Below, in pieces: positions 1 through 10,000 of a stretch of DNA of 64,000 nucleotides. Under the pieces are notes generated by a model. That model did no database searches. It saw nothing but the letters and a program-made list of their open reading frames with translations, and was not told the origin of the DNA. The stretch lies in assembly GCA_016706365.1 (NCBI GenBank), contig JADJJU010000002.1, positions 388,007 through 452,006 of the forward strand. Direction: 5' to 3'. This stretch comes from Saprospiraceae bacterium. GTDB taxonomy: Bacteria > Bacteroidota > Bacteroidia > Chitinophagales > Saprospiraceae. Positions within the stretch are counted from its first letter, which is position 1. The number at the start of each line of letters is the position of its first letter. The position numbers and the translations under genes were made by a program.

Positions 1-1870
1 AATTTACACTTTTACTTTTATTAATGATTTGCTTTTTATTCCAGGCAAATGCTATTAATCTTCCTGCCAATCCTACATCCAATAATGGTTCAGGAGGTAT
101 TTTTTTACAGTTAACAACTAATTCCAGCCCTATTACTGTTACCAGTTTTAATACAATGTATTCCAGTACAGCTGGCACAAGTGTAACAGTACAGATTTAC
201 AGCAGGAGTGGTGCTTATGCAGGTTTTACTGCTTCAAATGCCGGGTGGACCTTAATAGGCACTGTAACCACTAACAGTGCGGGTACTACAACAGTAGCTC
301 CATTGAATGTAGCCAGCTTAAATATTAACCTTGCGGCTTCTACCACCACTTCTTTTTATCTGCATGCTACCACTGCTGGGGGCGGAATAAGATATTTTGG
401 AACAGGAACTGTTTCTATGACGAATTTCAGCGATGCTAATGTAGCACTCTTCACAGATGTAGCAAGAACAGGAAATGTTGCATTTGGCGGCACATCATTC
501 ACACCCAGAGCTTTTACGGATCGATAGATTATAATTTAAGTATTGTCATACCTATGTGCCCAACATTAACCGCAGCTGCTCCCTGCAGTTACAGTAGTGA
601 ATAGTGCATGGTGCAAATTGTTCTGTAACTACTGAACCATCACAGCTCCGACGGAACTTGTCCTACAGGATCTACATTACAATATTCTACTAACGGAGGT
701 GGAAGCGGAACACAACCTTACCGACTTATAATCAAACCGGCCCGGCACAAACTGTCATGACACGCTGCAATTGCAATATCGACACCAATATTTCCAGCCC
801 TTCGAGCAGTGTGACAACGGCACCAAGTGGTTGTCCATTACCTTCTGCACCATCCATCACTATCACTAACAACGTTTGTCCGTCTACGACAGGAAGCATT
901 GTTGCTTCAGGTTGCGGCGCTGGGACGGTCTTAGAATATGCTACCTCATCAAATGGACCATGGACTACTACAGCTCCAGCTTACACAAATGTGGCATTTA
1001 CGGTATTTGCACGTTGCCGCAATACGACAAGCGGATGCCTGAGTACAACAAGTTCAGCTAACACAGCACCTACTATATGCCCTGTTTGTCCGAATGTAAG
1101 TGCAGCAGCTCCTCCTGCTCAGGTAATAAACAGCTATTGCAATACCAATTGTACTCTAATTGCCGGCGTCATAGGTCAGGCAAACAAATGCCCGTCTGGT
1201 ACTACAGTACAATACTCAACAAACGGTGGATCGACCTGGGCCAATCAGGTGCACAACTATCATGACTCGTTGCAATTGTAACATAGATACTTCTGTATCA
1301 AGCCCAACCAGCAGTGTGACCACAGCCCCAGCCGATTGTGCTACCTCCGCTGCTCCCGTTATCACGATTATTAATAACGTTTGCCCTTCTACTTCCGGTG
1401 TTATTTCGGCATCTGGTTGTGGTCCGGGATTTGTAGTAGAATATGCACGTTCAGCGAATGGCCGCTGGAGTACTACTCCACCGGCATACACAAGTACTCC
1501 ATTTACTGTATATGCCCGTTGTCGCAATACTTCAACCAATTGTGTGAGCCCAACTGTTTCTGCCACTACTGCACCTACTATCTGTCCAGCATTTAATGGT
1601 GGGGGATTTGAGTCCAATCTTACATTTAATGTTTATCCTAATCCTGCTTATGGAGAAGTTAATATCGATTTAAGAGAATACATCGGCAAAAATGTCCAGA
1701 TAGAGCTTTACAGCCTTGAAGGGAAATTGATGCAGATGATCCAGGTGGATGAAATCCAGCAGAATACACAAAAAATATCCCTGGATGGATATTCAGCCGG
1801 GATGTATTTTGTAAAACTGAAATCTGCCGGATTACCGGATGTTACAAAGCGTGTAATGCTTAATAAATAA
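1..1870 (+). pseudogene. Decayed T9SS-exported Cys-rich repeat protein, 5' end outside window
   Basis: This is a broken paralog of the intact gene at 2517-4565. The reading frame enters from the left edge with a hydrophobic stretch that looks like the end of a signal peptide (FTLLLLLMICFLFQANA). A beta-rich N-terminal domain runs to about 525, where the frame closes. Homology continues in other frames at about 541-605, 757-1255 and 1256-1870. The lesions are a frameshift near 525, several indels at 600-720, and a deletion around 1235-1260 relative to the intact paralog. The Cys-rich repeats (ITNNVCPST..., TTAPxxC) and the terminal sorting domain (VYPNPAYGEVNIDL to RVMLNK) are still readable. 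Several independent lesions argue for a true pseudogene over one sequencing error. The complete protein would be exported by the T9SS and attached to the cell surface or released. Confidence 0.75.
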
Positions 1871-1933
1871 TTTCAAACAGGCTTCATGGTGATTTCATAA
1901 ATCTCACAAGCCCGGAATTTTACAATATGAAAG

Positions 1934-1961
1934 GCCGCTGATTTTTTCAGCGGCTTTTTTT
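1934..1961 (+). terminator. Rho-independent terminator
   Basis: A perfect 8-bp stem, GCCGCTGA / TCAGCGGC, is followed directly by seven T. It ends transcription of the decayed gene just upstream. The same stem recurs at 4630 and 9457, so it travels with this gene family. Confidence 0.9.
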
Positions 1962-1995
1962 ATAATAGATCACGCAAACCATACAAATGAACGAA

Positions 1996-2079
1996 TATTT
2001 CAGTGGAATGCATTTTGTGAAATTAAAGTCGGAAGGATTGCCGGATGTGACTAAAAGAATCGTGCCCACAAAAAGCTGA
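1996..2079 (+). pseudogene. Orphan remnant of a T9SS sorting domain
   Basis: These bases encode the last 27 residues of a sorting domain (YFSGMHFVKLKSEGLPDVTK, ending PTKS, then stop) with no gene in front of them. They lie just after the terminator of the preceding gene. This is the first of several orphan C-terminal fragments in the array and shows that complete genes were lost here. Confidence 0.8.
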
Positions 2080-2113
2080 TTTTTCAGTTCCTTTTAATAT
2101 CCATTTATAAAAG

Positions 2114-2152
2114 AAAAAATAGGTCTCCTGCAAACCTGCGACCTATTTTTTT
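2114..2152 (+). terminator. Probable Rho-independent terminator of the lost gene
   Basis: The inverted repeat AAAAAATAGGTC / GACCTATTTTTT encloses a 14-base loop, and the right arm ends in a T run. It follows the orphan sorting-domain remnant. From here to 2516 I see no gene, only AT-rich sequence. Confidence 0.7.
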
Positions 2153-2516
2153 AAACTAAAACAGGTTTGATAATTTAGTGATAATGGTCTACGAATAGTC
2201 CGAAATCATATTAACACAAATATCAATTGTAATATAGATAGGGCTTCAAGTAGTTTTGTCTGGCTATTCAGGTATGCTCCCATATCAGTATCAATGTGGC
2301 TTATTTCTGATTTCCCGCTATAACCTTAGGTTATAATTTGTAAATCCCGGAGAATTTATAAAGCACCTTTCGTATATAATTGGAATGGCGAAGTGTTCTG
2401 GTATGAATTTTTACATAACTTTTTAACAAACCAGAATTTAGCTATGAAATTTCGATTATTATGTTATCTTCGCAAAACCTGACTTTTATTTTTTAAACCA
2501 TAAATAACTCAAGCGC

Positions 2517-4565
2517 ATGACTAACAATTACTCTAAACTTAGTTTTCAGACCCTTCTTACCTTGTTTTTTGGACTGTTGCTACATTCCGGACTTTCAGCT
2601 CAGTGTACAGATTTAACACCTATTGTAGTACCTAATGCAAACACCAATACTGCAGGTACAGCTGTTTTTACGGGCCTAACAACAAATTCAGCCAGAACAA
2701 ATCAGTTACTGATCAATTCTAACCAGCTAACGAATTTTGTAGATAAGCAATTGACAGGATTAACGGTTCGAATTCCTGACAATGCTACAGCAGCCTGGCC
2801 TACAGTTGCAGTAACTTATACCAGTTACGACATTTATCTGAGTACCTCTGTAGCACCTGCAGACCGCAGTCTTACATTTGTAAATAATATAGTCGGGACA
2901 CAAACGCAGGTGAGAGCAGGAACTTTAACAATTAATCCCAATGCGTTTCCATTTGGATCCAGCCCCAATGCTTTTGGTGTAAATATTGTATTTGATTCTC
3001 CATACGAATATGAGGGGGGACACTTATTAGTGGAAATTCGCCATACAGGATTCACTGGTACCGGACGTACCAATGACGCGATTCCTGCGACTGGAGGCGG
3101 TCCATTGGGTTATGGCACAAACTTTAGCGCTGCTTGGGGCAGTGGTTACACAGCAACAACAGGTTCTCAGGGAAATTTTACAATAGTTAGATTTACAGCT
3201 CAGGACTGCGGACCTGTTATTGAACTTTGTCCGACCTTTACCGCTGCTCCTGCAGTACAAGTTGTGAATAGTTCATGTGGTCCATCATGCTCAGTAAGTG
3301 CAGGCAGCATAAGTGCTCCAACGGGAACTTGCCCTGTAGGTTCAACATTACAATACTCTACAAATGGAGGTGGAAGCTGGAGCACATCCCTGCCGACATA
3401 TAATCACACCGGCCCTGCACAAACTATAATGACACGCTGCAATTGCAACGTTGATACCAGCATGTCCAGCCCTTCAAGCAGCGTGACTACTGCACCAGCA
3501 GGTTGTGCATTACCTTCAGCTCCATCCATCAGTATTACTAACAACGTTTGCCCGGCCACTACAGGAACTATTTTTGCTTCAGGCTGCGGTGCAGGCACAG
3601 TATTAGAATATGCAACTTCCTCAAATGGCCCATGGAGCACTACTGCTCCAGCTTATAACGGTGAAGTATTTACGGTATTTGCACGTTGCCGCAACACAAC
3701 GACTACTTGTTTGAGTTCTATAAGTTCGGCTAACACCGCTCCGGAAGAATGTGATGCTTGTCCGGATTTGAGCTCAGCTGCGCCATCTGCACAAGTAATA
3801 AACAGCTACTGCAATACAAATTGCACTCTGGTTTCAGGGATTATAAGTCAGGCAAACAAATGCCCGTTTGGTTCTACAGTACAATATTCTACCAACAGCG
3901 GAGCGAGTTGGAGTACCACAGTGCCGGCATATAGCCAGTCTGGTCCACAACCCATCACGACGCGCTGTAATTGTAACATAGATACTAATGTGTCAAGTCC
4001 AACGAGCAGCGTGAGCACTGTACCGGGCGCTTGTGTTATTTCTGCAGGACCAACTATTACAATAATTAATAACGTTTGCCCTTCTACTTCCGGTGTCATT
4101 TCGGCTAGTGGTTGTGCATCAGGTTCGATTGTTGAATATGCACTTACAGTAAATGGCCGCTGGAGTACTACACCGCCGGTATATACAAGTACACCTTTCA
4201 CCGTATATGCCCGTTGTCGATTTACTGCAACAAATTGCGTGAGTGTTATTTCTTCTGCAACCACCGCTCCGACAGCTTGTCCTCAATTTAACGATGGAGG
4301 ATCTGAGTTAAACCGTACTTTTAACGTTTATCCTAATCCTACTTATGGAGAAGTAAATATCGATCTTAGAGAATACATTGGCAAAAATGTACAGATTGAA
4401 CTGTACAGCCTGGAAGGAACTTTAATTCAAATGATTCAATTGGATGAAATCTTGCAGAACACTCAAACGATAGCCCTGGATGGCTATTCTGCGGGGATGT
4501 ATTTTATAAAATTGAAATCAGCAGGATTACCGGATGTGACGAAGCGAGTAATGCTAAACAAATAA
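2517..4565 (+). CDS. T9SS-exported Cys-rich repeat protein (682 aa)
   Basis: An intact secreted protein of unknown function. It has a signal peptide (about residues 1-28, ending SGLSAQC) and a beta-rich N-terminal domain (about 30-240). Four Cys-rich repeats of about 85-95 residues follow (about 240-590), carrying motifs such as LQYSTNGGGSWS, TRCNCN and SSVTTAPxxC. A type A sorting domain closes the protein (VYPNPTYGEVNIDL to RVMLNK, about 605-682). The ATG at 2517 is followed at once by the signal peptide. T9SS cargo is exported through the outer membrane and the tail is normally removed, so the mature protein should be on the surface or in the medium. The repeats resemble those in the 25770-33658 gene. 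The paralog upstream (1-1870) is broken. A carbohydrate- or surface-binding role is only a guess. Confidence 0.85.
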   Translation: MTNNYSKLSFQTLLTLFFGLLLHSGLSAQCTDLTPIVVPNANTNTAGTAVFTGLTTNSARTNQLLINSNQLTNFVDKQLTGLTVRIPDNATAAWPTVAVTYTSYDIYLSTSVAPADRSLTFVNNIVGTQTQVRAGTLTINPNAFPFGSSPNAFGVNIVFDSPYEYEGGHLLVEIRHTGFTGTGRTNDAIPATGGGPLGYGTNFSAAWGSGYTATTGSQGNFTIVRFTAQDCGPVIELCPTFTAAPAVQVVNSSCGPSCSVSAGSISAPTGTCPVGSTLQYSTNGGGSWSTSLPTYNHTGPAQTIMTRCNCNVDTSMSSPSSSVTTAPAGCALPSAPSISITNNVCPATTGTIFASGCGAGTVLEYATSSNGPWSTTAPAYNGEVFTVFARCRNTTTTCLSSISSANTAPEECDACPDLSSAAPSAQVINSYCNTNCTLVSGIISQANKCPFGSTVQYSTNSGASWSTTVPAYSQSGPQPITTRCNCNIDTNVSSPTSSVSTVPGACVISAGPTITIINNVCPSTSGVISASGCASGSIVEYALTVNGRWSTTPPVYTSTPFTVYARCRFTATNCVSVISSATTAPTACPQFNDGGSELNRTFNVYPNPTYGEVNIDLREYIGKNVQIELYSLEGTLIQMIQLDEILQNTQTIALDGYSAGMYFIKLKSAGLPDVTKRVMLNK

Positions 4566-4581
4566 ACTTAATTCGCCCGAC

Positions 4582-4600
4582 TAGTTTTTTCAAAAAACTA
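4582..4600 (+). repeat. Short perfect inverted repeat
   Basis: TAGTTTTTT / AAAAAACTA with a one-base centre, located between the stop codon and the terminator. An identical copy lies at about 9408-9426 after the paralogous gene. It may contribute to 3' end formation. Confidence 0.6.
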
Positions 4601-4629
4601 TCAGGCCCATAAATGCTTAATAAAAGAAG

Positions 4630-4657
4630 GCCGCTGATTTGTTCAGCGGCTTTTTTT
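4630..4657 (+). terminator. Rho-independent terminator
   Basis: Stem GCCGCTGA / TCAGCGGC with a 5-base loop followed by seven T. It serves the 2517-4565 gene. Confidence 0.9.
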
Positions 4658-4804
4658 ATTATTGATACCTACTCTTATAGTCATATGCGTTTTGGTACTT
4701 TGACCTAAACTTCATGATTTTTCTCCCATTGTGCATCAAATCTTCACATTTGCAATATATTACAGACCTTACAGTTATTGAAATACGCTCTCCAAACACA
4801 TGAA

Positions 4805-6590
4805 ATGAAATTAGAATACTCCACCTTAAGGTGTTCAATACTACGAGGATCCATCAAAATATTTCTGATTCTGTGTTTGTTAAAACCGGGTTTATTGCAT
4901 TCCCAGGTGAACAATCCGATCTTCTCCTCAACTTCAACGATCTCAGATTCTATTCTGACTTTGAACATTTCTTCTCTTCCAGGTTCAAGTATTTACTATA
5001 CAATAGACGGATCGGAGCCCAATCGGAGCAGCAACCTTTATAGCGGATCTTTGACCCTGGGTCCATTGAATGACAAGCCTAATGTTATTTCTCTAATTCC
5101 TACAAATAATGTAGGACCGGGGAATCCTTACAGAGAAGAATGGAGACCACCGGCATCCAGTATTCAGAAGCTCCACCACCATGTACAACAGAGCAAAAGA
5201 ACTCATGGATATTGATAATTTCATTGATTATCAGGTCCTCAATATATTTGCCCGAAATACAGACTGGCCCGGCAACAATACGGAATGCTGGAAATATTTA
5301 GATGGAACCCTTTCACCCGGAAGCTCACATCCAACGGACGGACGCTGGCGCTGGTTGGTTTTCGACATGGATTTCGGATTCGGGCTCAATTTTGACTATG
5401 TCCGTAACTCAGCTTCTAAATATGGTGAGAACAATGCCTTTCATCAAACACTCGAATTTGCATTGGAGCCCAATGGTCCGGGTTGGCCTAATCCTCAATG
5501 GAGTACTGCTATGCTTAGGAATCTGATGAAGAACCCTCAGTTTAAATCTGATTTCATCTCCAGATTTGCAGACCATCTCAATACCACATTTCACAAAGAC
5601 AGACTGCTCTCTCTGCTGGATTCACTGAAAAACCAGTATGAACCGGAAATGGCTGAGCATATCGACAGATGGAGAGAACCGCAAATGGCATACTGGCAGG
5701 GACAGGTAAATGTAATGAAGACATTTGCACTGTTAAGAGCTGAACTGATGAGAATTCAGCTCAATAACTATTTTGATCTTGGAGGAAGAGATACCATAAC
5801 ACTGGATGTAGAACAACAGCATTAGGAAAAATAAAAGTAAATACGATTTTGCTTGACTTTAAACTGATGGGGTGTCTGAAGATACATATCCATGGAAAGG
5901 TGTTTATTTTAATAATCTTCCGGTCAGGGTAATTGCTGTACCAAATTCCGGATATGAATTTGTTCGCTGGGAAGGAGATCTTGCTTCGGTTGAAGATACA
6001 TTGATAGTAGATTTGAAATTGGTAAAAAATTTAACAGCTATCTTTTCTGATGGATTTGTGTTTGAACTGCTCTGAATGAGCTCTGGAAAGATATAACAAA
6101 CGATGCCGGAAATCCAATTGAATATGAAAGAACAAATAATCCTTCATCCCAAACCTTTGACAATATTAAGCTTCCTGAAGACGCTCTGAATAAATCATAC
6201 GTGCAGCTTCAATGGAAATATTACTACACTGGCACTCAGATTACACAGGAATCAGGACAAAGAGATATGTTGAGACTGGATGATATCAGTGTCATTGGTA
6301 CTAGCACCGGTATCACAGAGTATGGCCCGAAAATACAAGCCAGTCTCTTTCCCAATCCCAATACTGGAATCTTCTATGTTCAGATTTCTCAGGCAATAGC
6401 CGGACCAATTTTATTGCAATTAATGGATACTCAGGGTAAGGTTGTACTTTCTCAAATTATTGAAGGACCGATAAAAGCAAATTCGCAACTCCGATTGGAG
6501 TCAAGCTCCTTAAGAGAAGGAATATATTATTGCACCTTAAAAACTGCCAAAAACGATATGATCACTATTCCAGTTGTAGTGTTGAGGTAA
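4805..6590 (+). pseudogene. Decayed CotH-kinase family protein with T9SS tail
   Basis: A broken duplicate of the intact gene at 9632-12571. The signal peptide and chitobiase-C-like domain are present up to 5173. There a 725-bp deletion (relative to the intact copy) removes the first half of the CotH domain and shifts the frame. The rest of the CotH domain (WRWLVFDMDFGFGLN) reads on from 5181. Single-base deletions follow near 5813 and 5855, and a second deletion of about 430 bp lies near 6064. The tail domain (SLFPNPNTGIFYVQI to PVVVLR) is intact. Its last 20 residues differ from those of the functional copy, so this end has diverged or been converted. With two large deletions and extra frameshifts it cannot be functional. 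Confidence 0.92.
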
Positions 6591-6916
6591 ATAGTCTGCC
6601 ATTTCATCTTTTTCAATATTATTCTCCCAAATATATTCTATCATTTTTATCTGAATTTGGGATTTCTATTTTACGGTAATCATGAAATATTGTTGCAATA
6701 ATTTTGATTACTAATGTGGAGTTTATTCATCTATTAAATTTTTAAGCTCAATTTTTGCCCTGTTTTTTAATAATCTTCTTGCAAGTTGATTAATTGTGTA
6801 ATTTAGTCTTGGAGAATGTTTGAGACACGAGATAACTCATCTTTATATCATGATGGCCTTATAATGGCATATCTGATGCTTCAGGATTAGCTACTCACCC
6901 TTTAACATCAAATAAT
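6591..6916. other. AT-rich intergenic region
   Basis: About 325 bases between the CotH pseudogene and the next T9SS gene. I see no ORF, RNA or clear terminator hairpin. It presumably holds the promoter of the 6917 gene, but no convincing TTTG / TAnnTTTG pair was found. Confidence 0.5.
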
Positions 6917-9391
6917 ATGAAAACAGCTCTCCTTCTCCTTGCATTTCATTTTCCTTTATTAGCTTATACCTATCATTTTATACCGGAAGAATCCTGGAGG
7001 ACAGTTTCAAAAGTGGAAACAAAAACTACTAATAAAGTCATGTGCACTATTACAGTACAATTTTCGGGCAGTCCTGGTGCTTGTAATGACAATGGTACTC
7101 CCAATGATATTAGTGATGATTTTTATACGCATAATATTCAGGCAAGCTTTTTTAGCAGGCCTTCTACGGGCAATCTTCAAATTGTTCCCGGCGGAGACGT
7201 AATTGGAACATATTCCATTGCAGTTAATCAAATTATTGGAAATTCACACATATTTACTGGTGTCCAATTTAAAGCAGATGGGTCTCCTTCAATTGTACAA
7301 ATGAACTTTACAGATGAAACAACTTGCATTGATGAAGATACAGGTCCCACTATTGAGCCATGCCCTCCTCCTCCTTGTACAATAACTGTAGATTTTTCGG
7401 GCAGTCCGGGTCCCTGTAATGACAATGGCACACCCAACGATATAAGTGATGATTTTTATACTCATAACATTCGTGCAAGCTTTTTTAACCGACCATTTAC
7501 TGGTAATCTTCAAATTGTTCCCGGCGGAGACGCTATTGGAACTTATTTTATTCAAGCCAACCAAATTGTTGGAAATGCGCACACATTTACGGGTGTCCAA
7601 TTAAAAGCAGATGGATCTCCTTCCATCGTACAAATGAACTTTACAGATGAGCCAACTTGCATTGATGAGGATACAGGTCCAACAGTAGAGCCATGCCCTC
7701 CTCCTCCTTGTACGATAACAGTCGATTTTTCGGGCAGTCCGGGGCCTTGTAACAACAATGGCACTCCAGGTGATCTTACTGATGACTATTATACACATAA
7801 CATTCGCGCCAGCTTTTTTAACCGGCCGTTCACTGGTAATCTCCAGATTGTTCCTGGCGGAGACGTTATTGGATCTTATTTCATTGAAGCCAATCAAATT
7901 GTTGGAAATGCGCACACATTTACGGGTGTCCAATTAAAAGCAGAAGGAACTCCCTCCATCGTACAAATGAATTTTACAGATGAGCCAACTTGCATTGATG
8001 AGGATACAGGTCCGGCTATAGGGCCATGCATATGCGATTTGGTAGTGAATAATATAGTGACAACACCTGAAATTTGTCCTGGTAGCAACACAGGCAGCAT
8101 CACCGTAACTGCCAGCTCCGGTAGCCTGCCTATCAATTTTGCAATTTCAGGGCCAGTCAACTTAAGTAATGGAACAGGCCTATTTCCCGACATTCCAGGA
8201 AGCGCGTATACTGTGACAGTAACTGATGCAAATAGCTGTTCAGACACAGATAACGCAATAGTAAACTCAGGAATGGATAATACTCCTCCAATTGTAAGTT
8301 GCAATGGTCAGACACTTATTTTCAATGGTCAAAATAACTTGGTTTTGAATCCTAATAGTCTTGTTAGTACCACTGACAATTGTGGCTTACAAAGTATCAC
8401 AGCAAATCCAGTCTCAATCTCATGTGACCAGGTTGGTCAGATTATCCCCGTAATTATCACTGTCACTGACCAAAGTAACAATACCAGTAGCTGTATTAGT
8501 AACATCACGGCTGAGGGGCTACCATGTGGCTGGAATCAAAACGCAAATGGAGTGGGTTGCATTGACGGAAACAGTATTTCATTTAATCCAACAACAGAAA
8601 TATGGACTGCAAGCAGTTCAAATTGCTTTTATAGTACACCATTCACTTCAGATGCCATGGCATTTGGCCAAAAAACTTTATGTGGAAATGGCAGTATCAC
8701 AGCCCAGCTGATTGGAATCAGCGGTCCAGCCTTGGGATGGGCCGGAGTGATTATGCGGGAAAGTAATGCTCCGGGAGCCAAAAAAGCTCAACTAACAACC
8801 AATATGTCAGGTAATCAAAGCCGCCGGGAATTCAGATTATCAAACAATGGAGCAGCTATCCCACAGAATTTTCCAACACAAAACAGATTTTGGTTACAGA
8901 TTGTAAGATCCGGCAATCAGTTTACAATGTATCATTCTCCCAATGGAACTCAATGGTTTCTAGTTGGAGTACAAAATATTGTGATGTCAACTTGTATTGA
9001 GATCGGCTTGATTGCCACAAATTTTAATGCAAATAGCACCATTTCTGCAAGCTTTGCGAATGTGGCATCCACAGGAAATAGTCCGTTAATACAAGCTGCT
9101 ATTGATAATGTAATTCAGGAAGCTCATTCTATTATCCAACCTGATTTCTATGTATATCCGAATCCTGCCTCAAGCTTGTTGAATTTCGATCTGAAAGAAT
9201 ATATCGATAGAAATGTACAGATTGAGCTATATAGCCTTGAAGGAAAGTTGAGGCATAAGATTCAATTCGATAAAATCCAGGAAACAACGCAAACTATTCG
9301 CCTCGATAACTTTTCAGGTGGTTTGTATTTTATAAAATTGAAATCAGCAGGATTACCGGATGTGACGAAGCGAGTAATGCTAAACAAATAA
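6917..9391 (+). CDS. T9SS-exported modular protein with three ~105-aa repeats (824 aa)
   Basis: An intact secreted protein of unknown function. It starts with a signal peptide (MKTALLLLAFHFPLLAYTYH). Three tandem repeats of about 105-110 residues follow (about 43-370), each with CTITVDFSGSPGPCN, NLQIVPGGD and PTCIDEDTGP motifs. Next are a SprB-like repeat (about 373-455, ITVTASSGSLPINFAISGP), an HYR-like domain (about 455-540), a concanavalin/DUF1349-like domain (about 540-725, LGWAGVIMRESNAPGAKKAQ) and a type A sorting domain (about 745-824). From position 8283 onward it belongs to the cassette shared by six genes in this window. The last about 65 bp plus the terminator are identical to the end of the 2517 gene, which marks a duplication or conversion boundary at about 9324. 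Confidence 0.85.
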   Translation: MKTALLLLAFHFPLLAYTYHFIPEESWRTVSKVETKTTNKVMCTITVQFSGSPGACNDNGTPNDISDDFYTHNIQASFFSRPSTGNLQIVPGGDVIGTYSIAVNQIIGNSHIFTGVQFKADGSPSIVQMNFTDETTCIDEDTGPTIEPCPPPPCTITVDFSGSPGPCNDNGTPNDISDDFYTHNIRASFFNRPFTGNLQIVPGGDAIGTYFIQANQIVGNAHTFTGVQLKADGSPSIVQMNFTDEPTCIDEDTGPTVEPCPPPPCTITVDFSGSPGPCNNNGTPGDLTDDYYTHNIRASFFNRPFTGNLQIVPGGDVIGSYFIEANQIVGNAHTFTGVQLKAEGTPSIVQMNFTDEPTCIDEDTGPAIGPCICDLVVNNIVTTPEICPGSNTGSITVTASSGSLPINFAISGPVNLSNGTGLFPDIPGSAYTVTVTDANSCSDTDNAIVNSGMDNTPPIVSCNGQTLIFNGQNNLVLNPNSLVSTTDNCGLQSITANPVSISCDQVGQIIPVIITVTDQSNNTSSCISNITAEGLPCGWNQNANGVGCIDGNSISFNPTTEIWTASSSNCFYSTPFTSDAMAFGQKTLCGNGSITAQLIGISGPALGWAGVIMRESNAPGAKKAQLTTNMSGNQSRREFRLSNNGAAIPQNFPTQNRFWLQIVRSGNQFTMYHSPNGTQWFLVGVQNIVMSTCIEIGLIATNFNANSTISASFANVASTGNSPLIQAAIDNVIQEAHSIIQPDFYVYPNPASSLLNFDLKEYIDRNVQIELYSLEGKLRHKIQFDKIQETTQTIRLDNFSGGLYFIKLKSAGLPDVTKRVMLNK

Positions 9392-10000
9392 ACTTAATTC
9401 GCCCGACTAGTTTTTTCAAAAAACTATCAGGCCCATAAATGCTTAATATAAAGAAGGCCGCTGATTTGTTCAGCGGCTTTTTTTATTATTGATACCTACT
9501 TTTATAGTCATATGCGTTTTGGTACTTTGACTTAAACTTCAGGATTTTTCTCCTATTGTGCATCAAATCTTCACATTTGCAATATATTACAGACCTTACA
9601 GTTATTGAAATACGCTCTCCATACACATGAAATGAAATTAGAATACTCCACCTTAAGGTGTTCAATACTACGAGGATCCATCAAAATATTTCTGATTCTG
9701 TGTTTGTTAAAACCGGGTTTATTGCATTCCCAGGTGAACAATCCGATCTTCTCCTCAACTTCAACGATCTCAGATTCTATTCTGACTTTGAACATTTCTT
9801 CTCTTCCAGGTTCAAGTATTTACTATACAATAGACGGATCGGAGCCCAATCGGAGCAGCAACCTTTATAGCGGATCTTTGACCCTGGGTCCATTGAATGA
9901 CAAGCCTAATGTTATTTCTCAAATTCCTACAAATAATGTAGGACCGGGGAATCCTTACAGAGAAGAATGGAGACCACCGGCATCCAGTATTCAGAAGCTC
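9324..10000 (+). repeat. Segmental duplication, copy 2 (colinear part)
   Basis: Partner of 4498-5173. It joins the 3' end of the 6917 gene, its terminator and the 5' part of the intact CotH gene. Homology continues to about 12480 with the two deletions described for the decayed copy. Confidence 0.9.
9457..9484 (+). terminator. Rho-independent terminator
   Basis: Same stem as at 1934 and 4630 (GCCGCTGA / TCAGCGGC) followed by seven T, downstream of the 6917-9391 gene. Confidence 0.9.

Larger units (their letters stand above)
4498..5173 (+). repeat. Segmental duplication, copy 1 (colinear part)
   Basis: This stretch is almost identical to 9324-10000. It covers the last codons of a T9SS gene, the terminator, the intergenic region and the first about 370 bp of a CotH gene. 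Homology resumes after a 725-bp deletion and runs to the end of the CotH copy at 6590. The only intergenic indel is one base before the terminator. Confidence 0.9.
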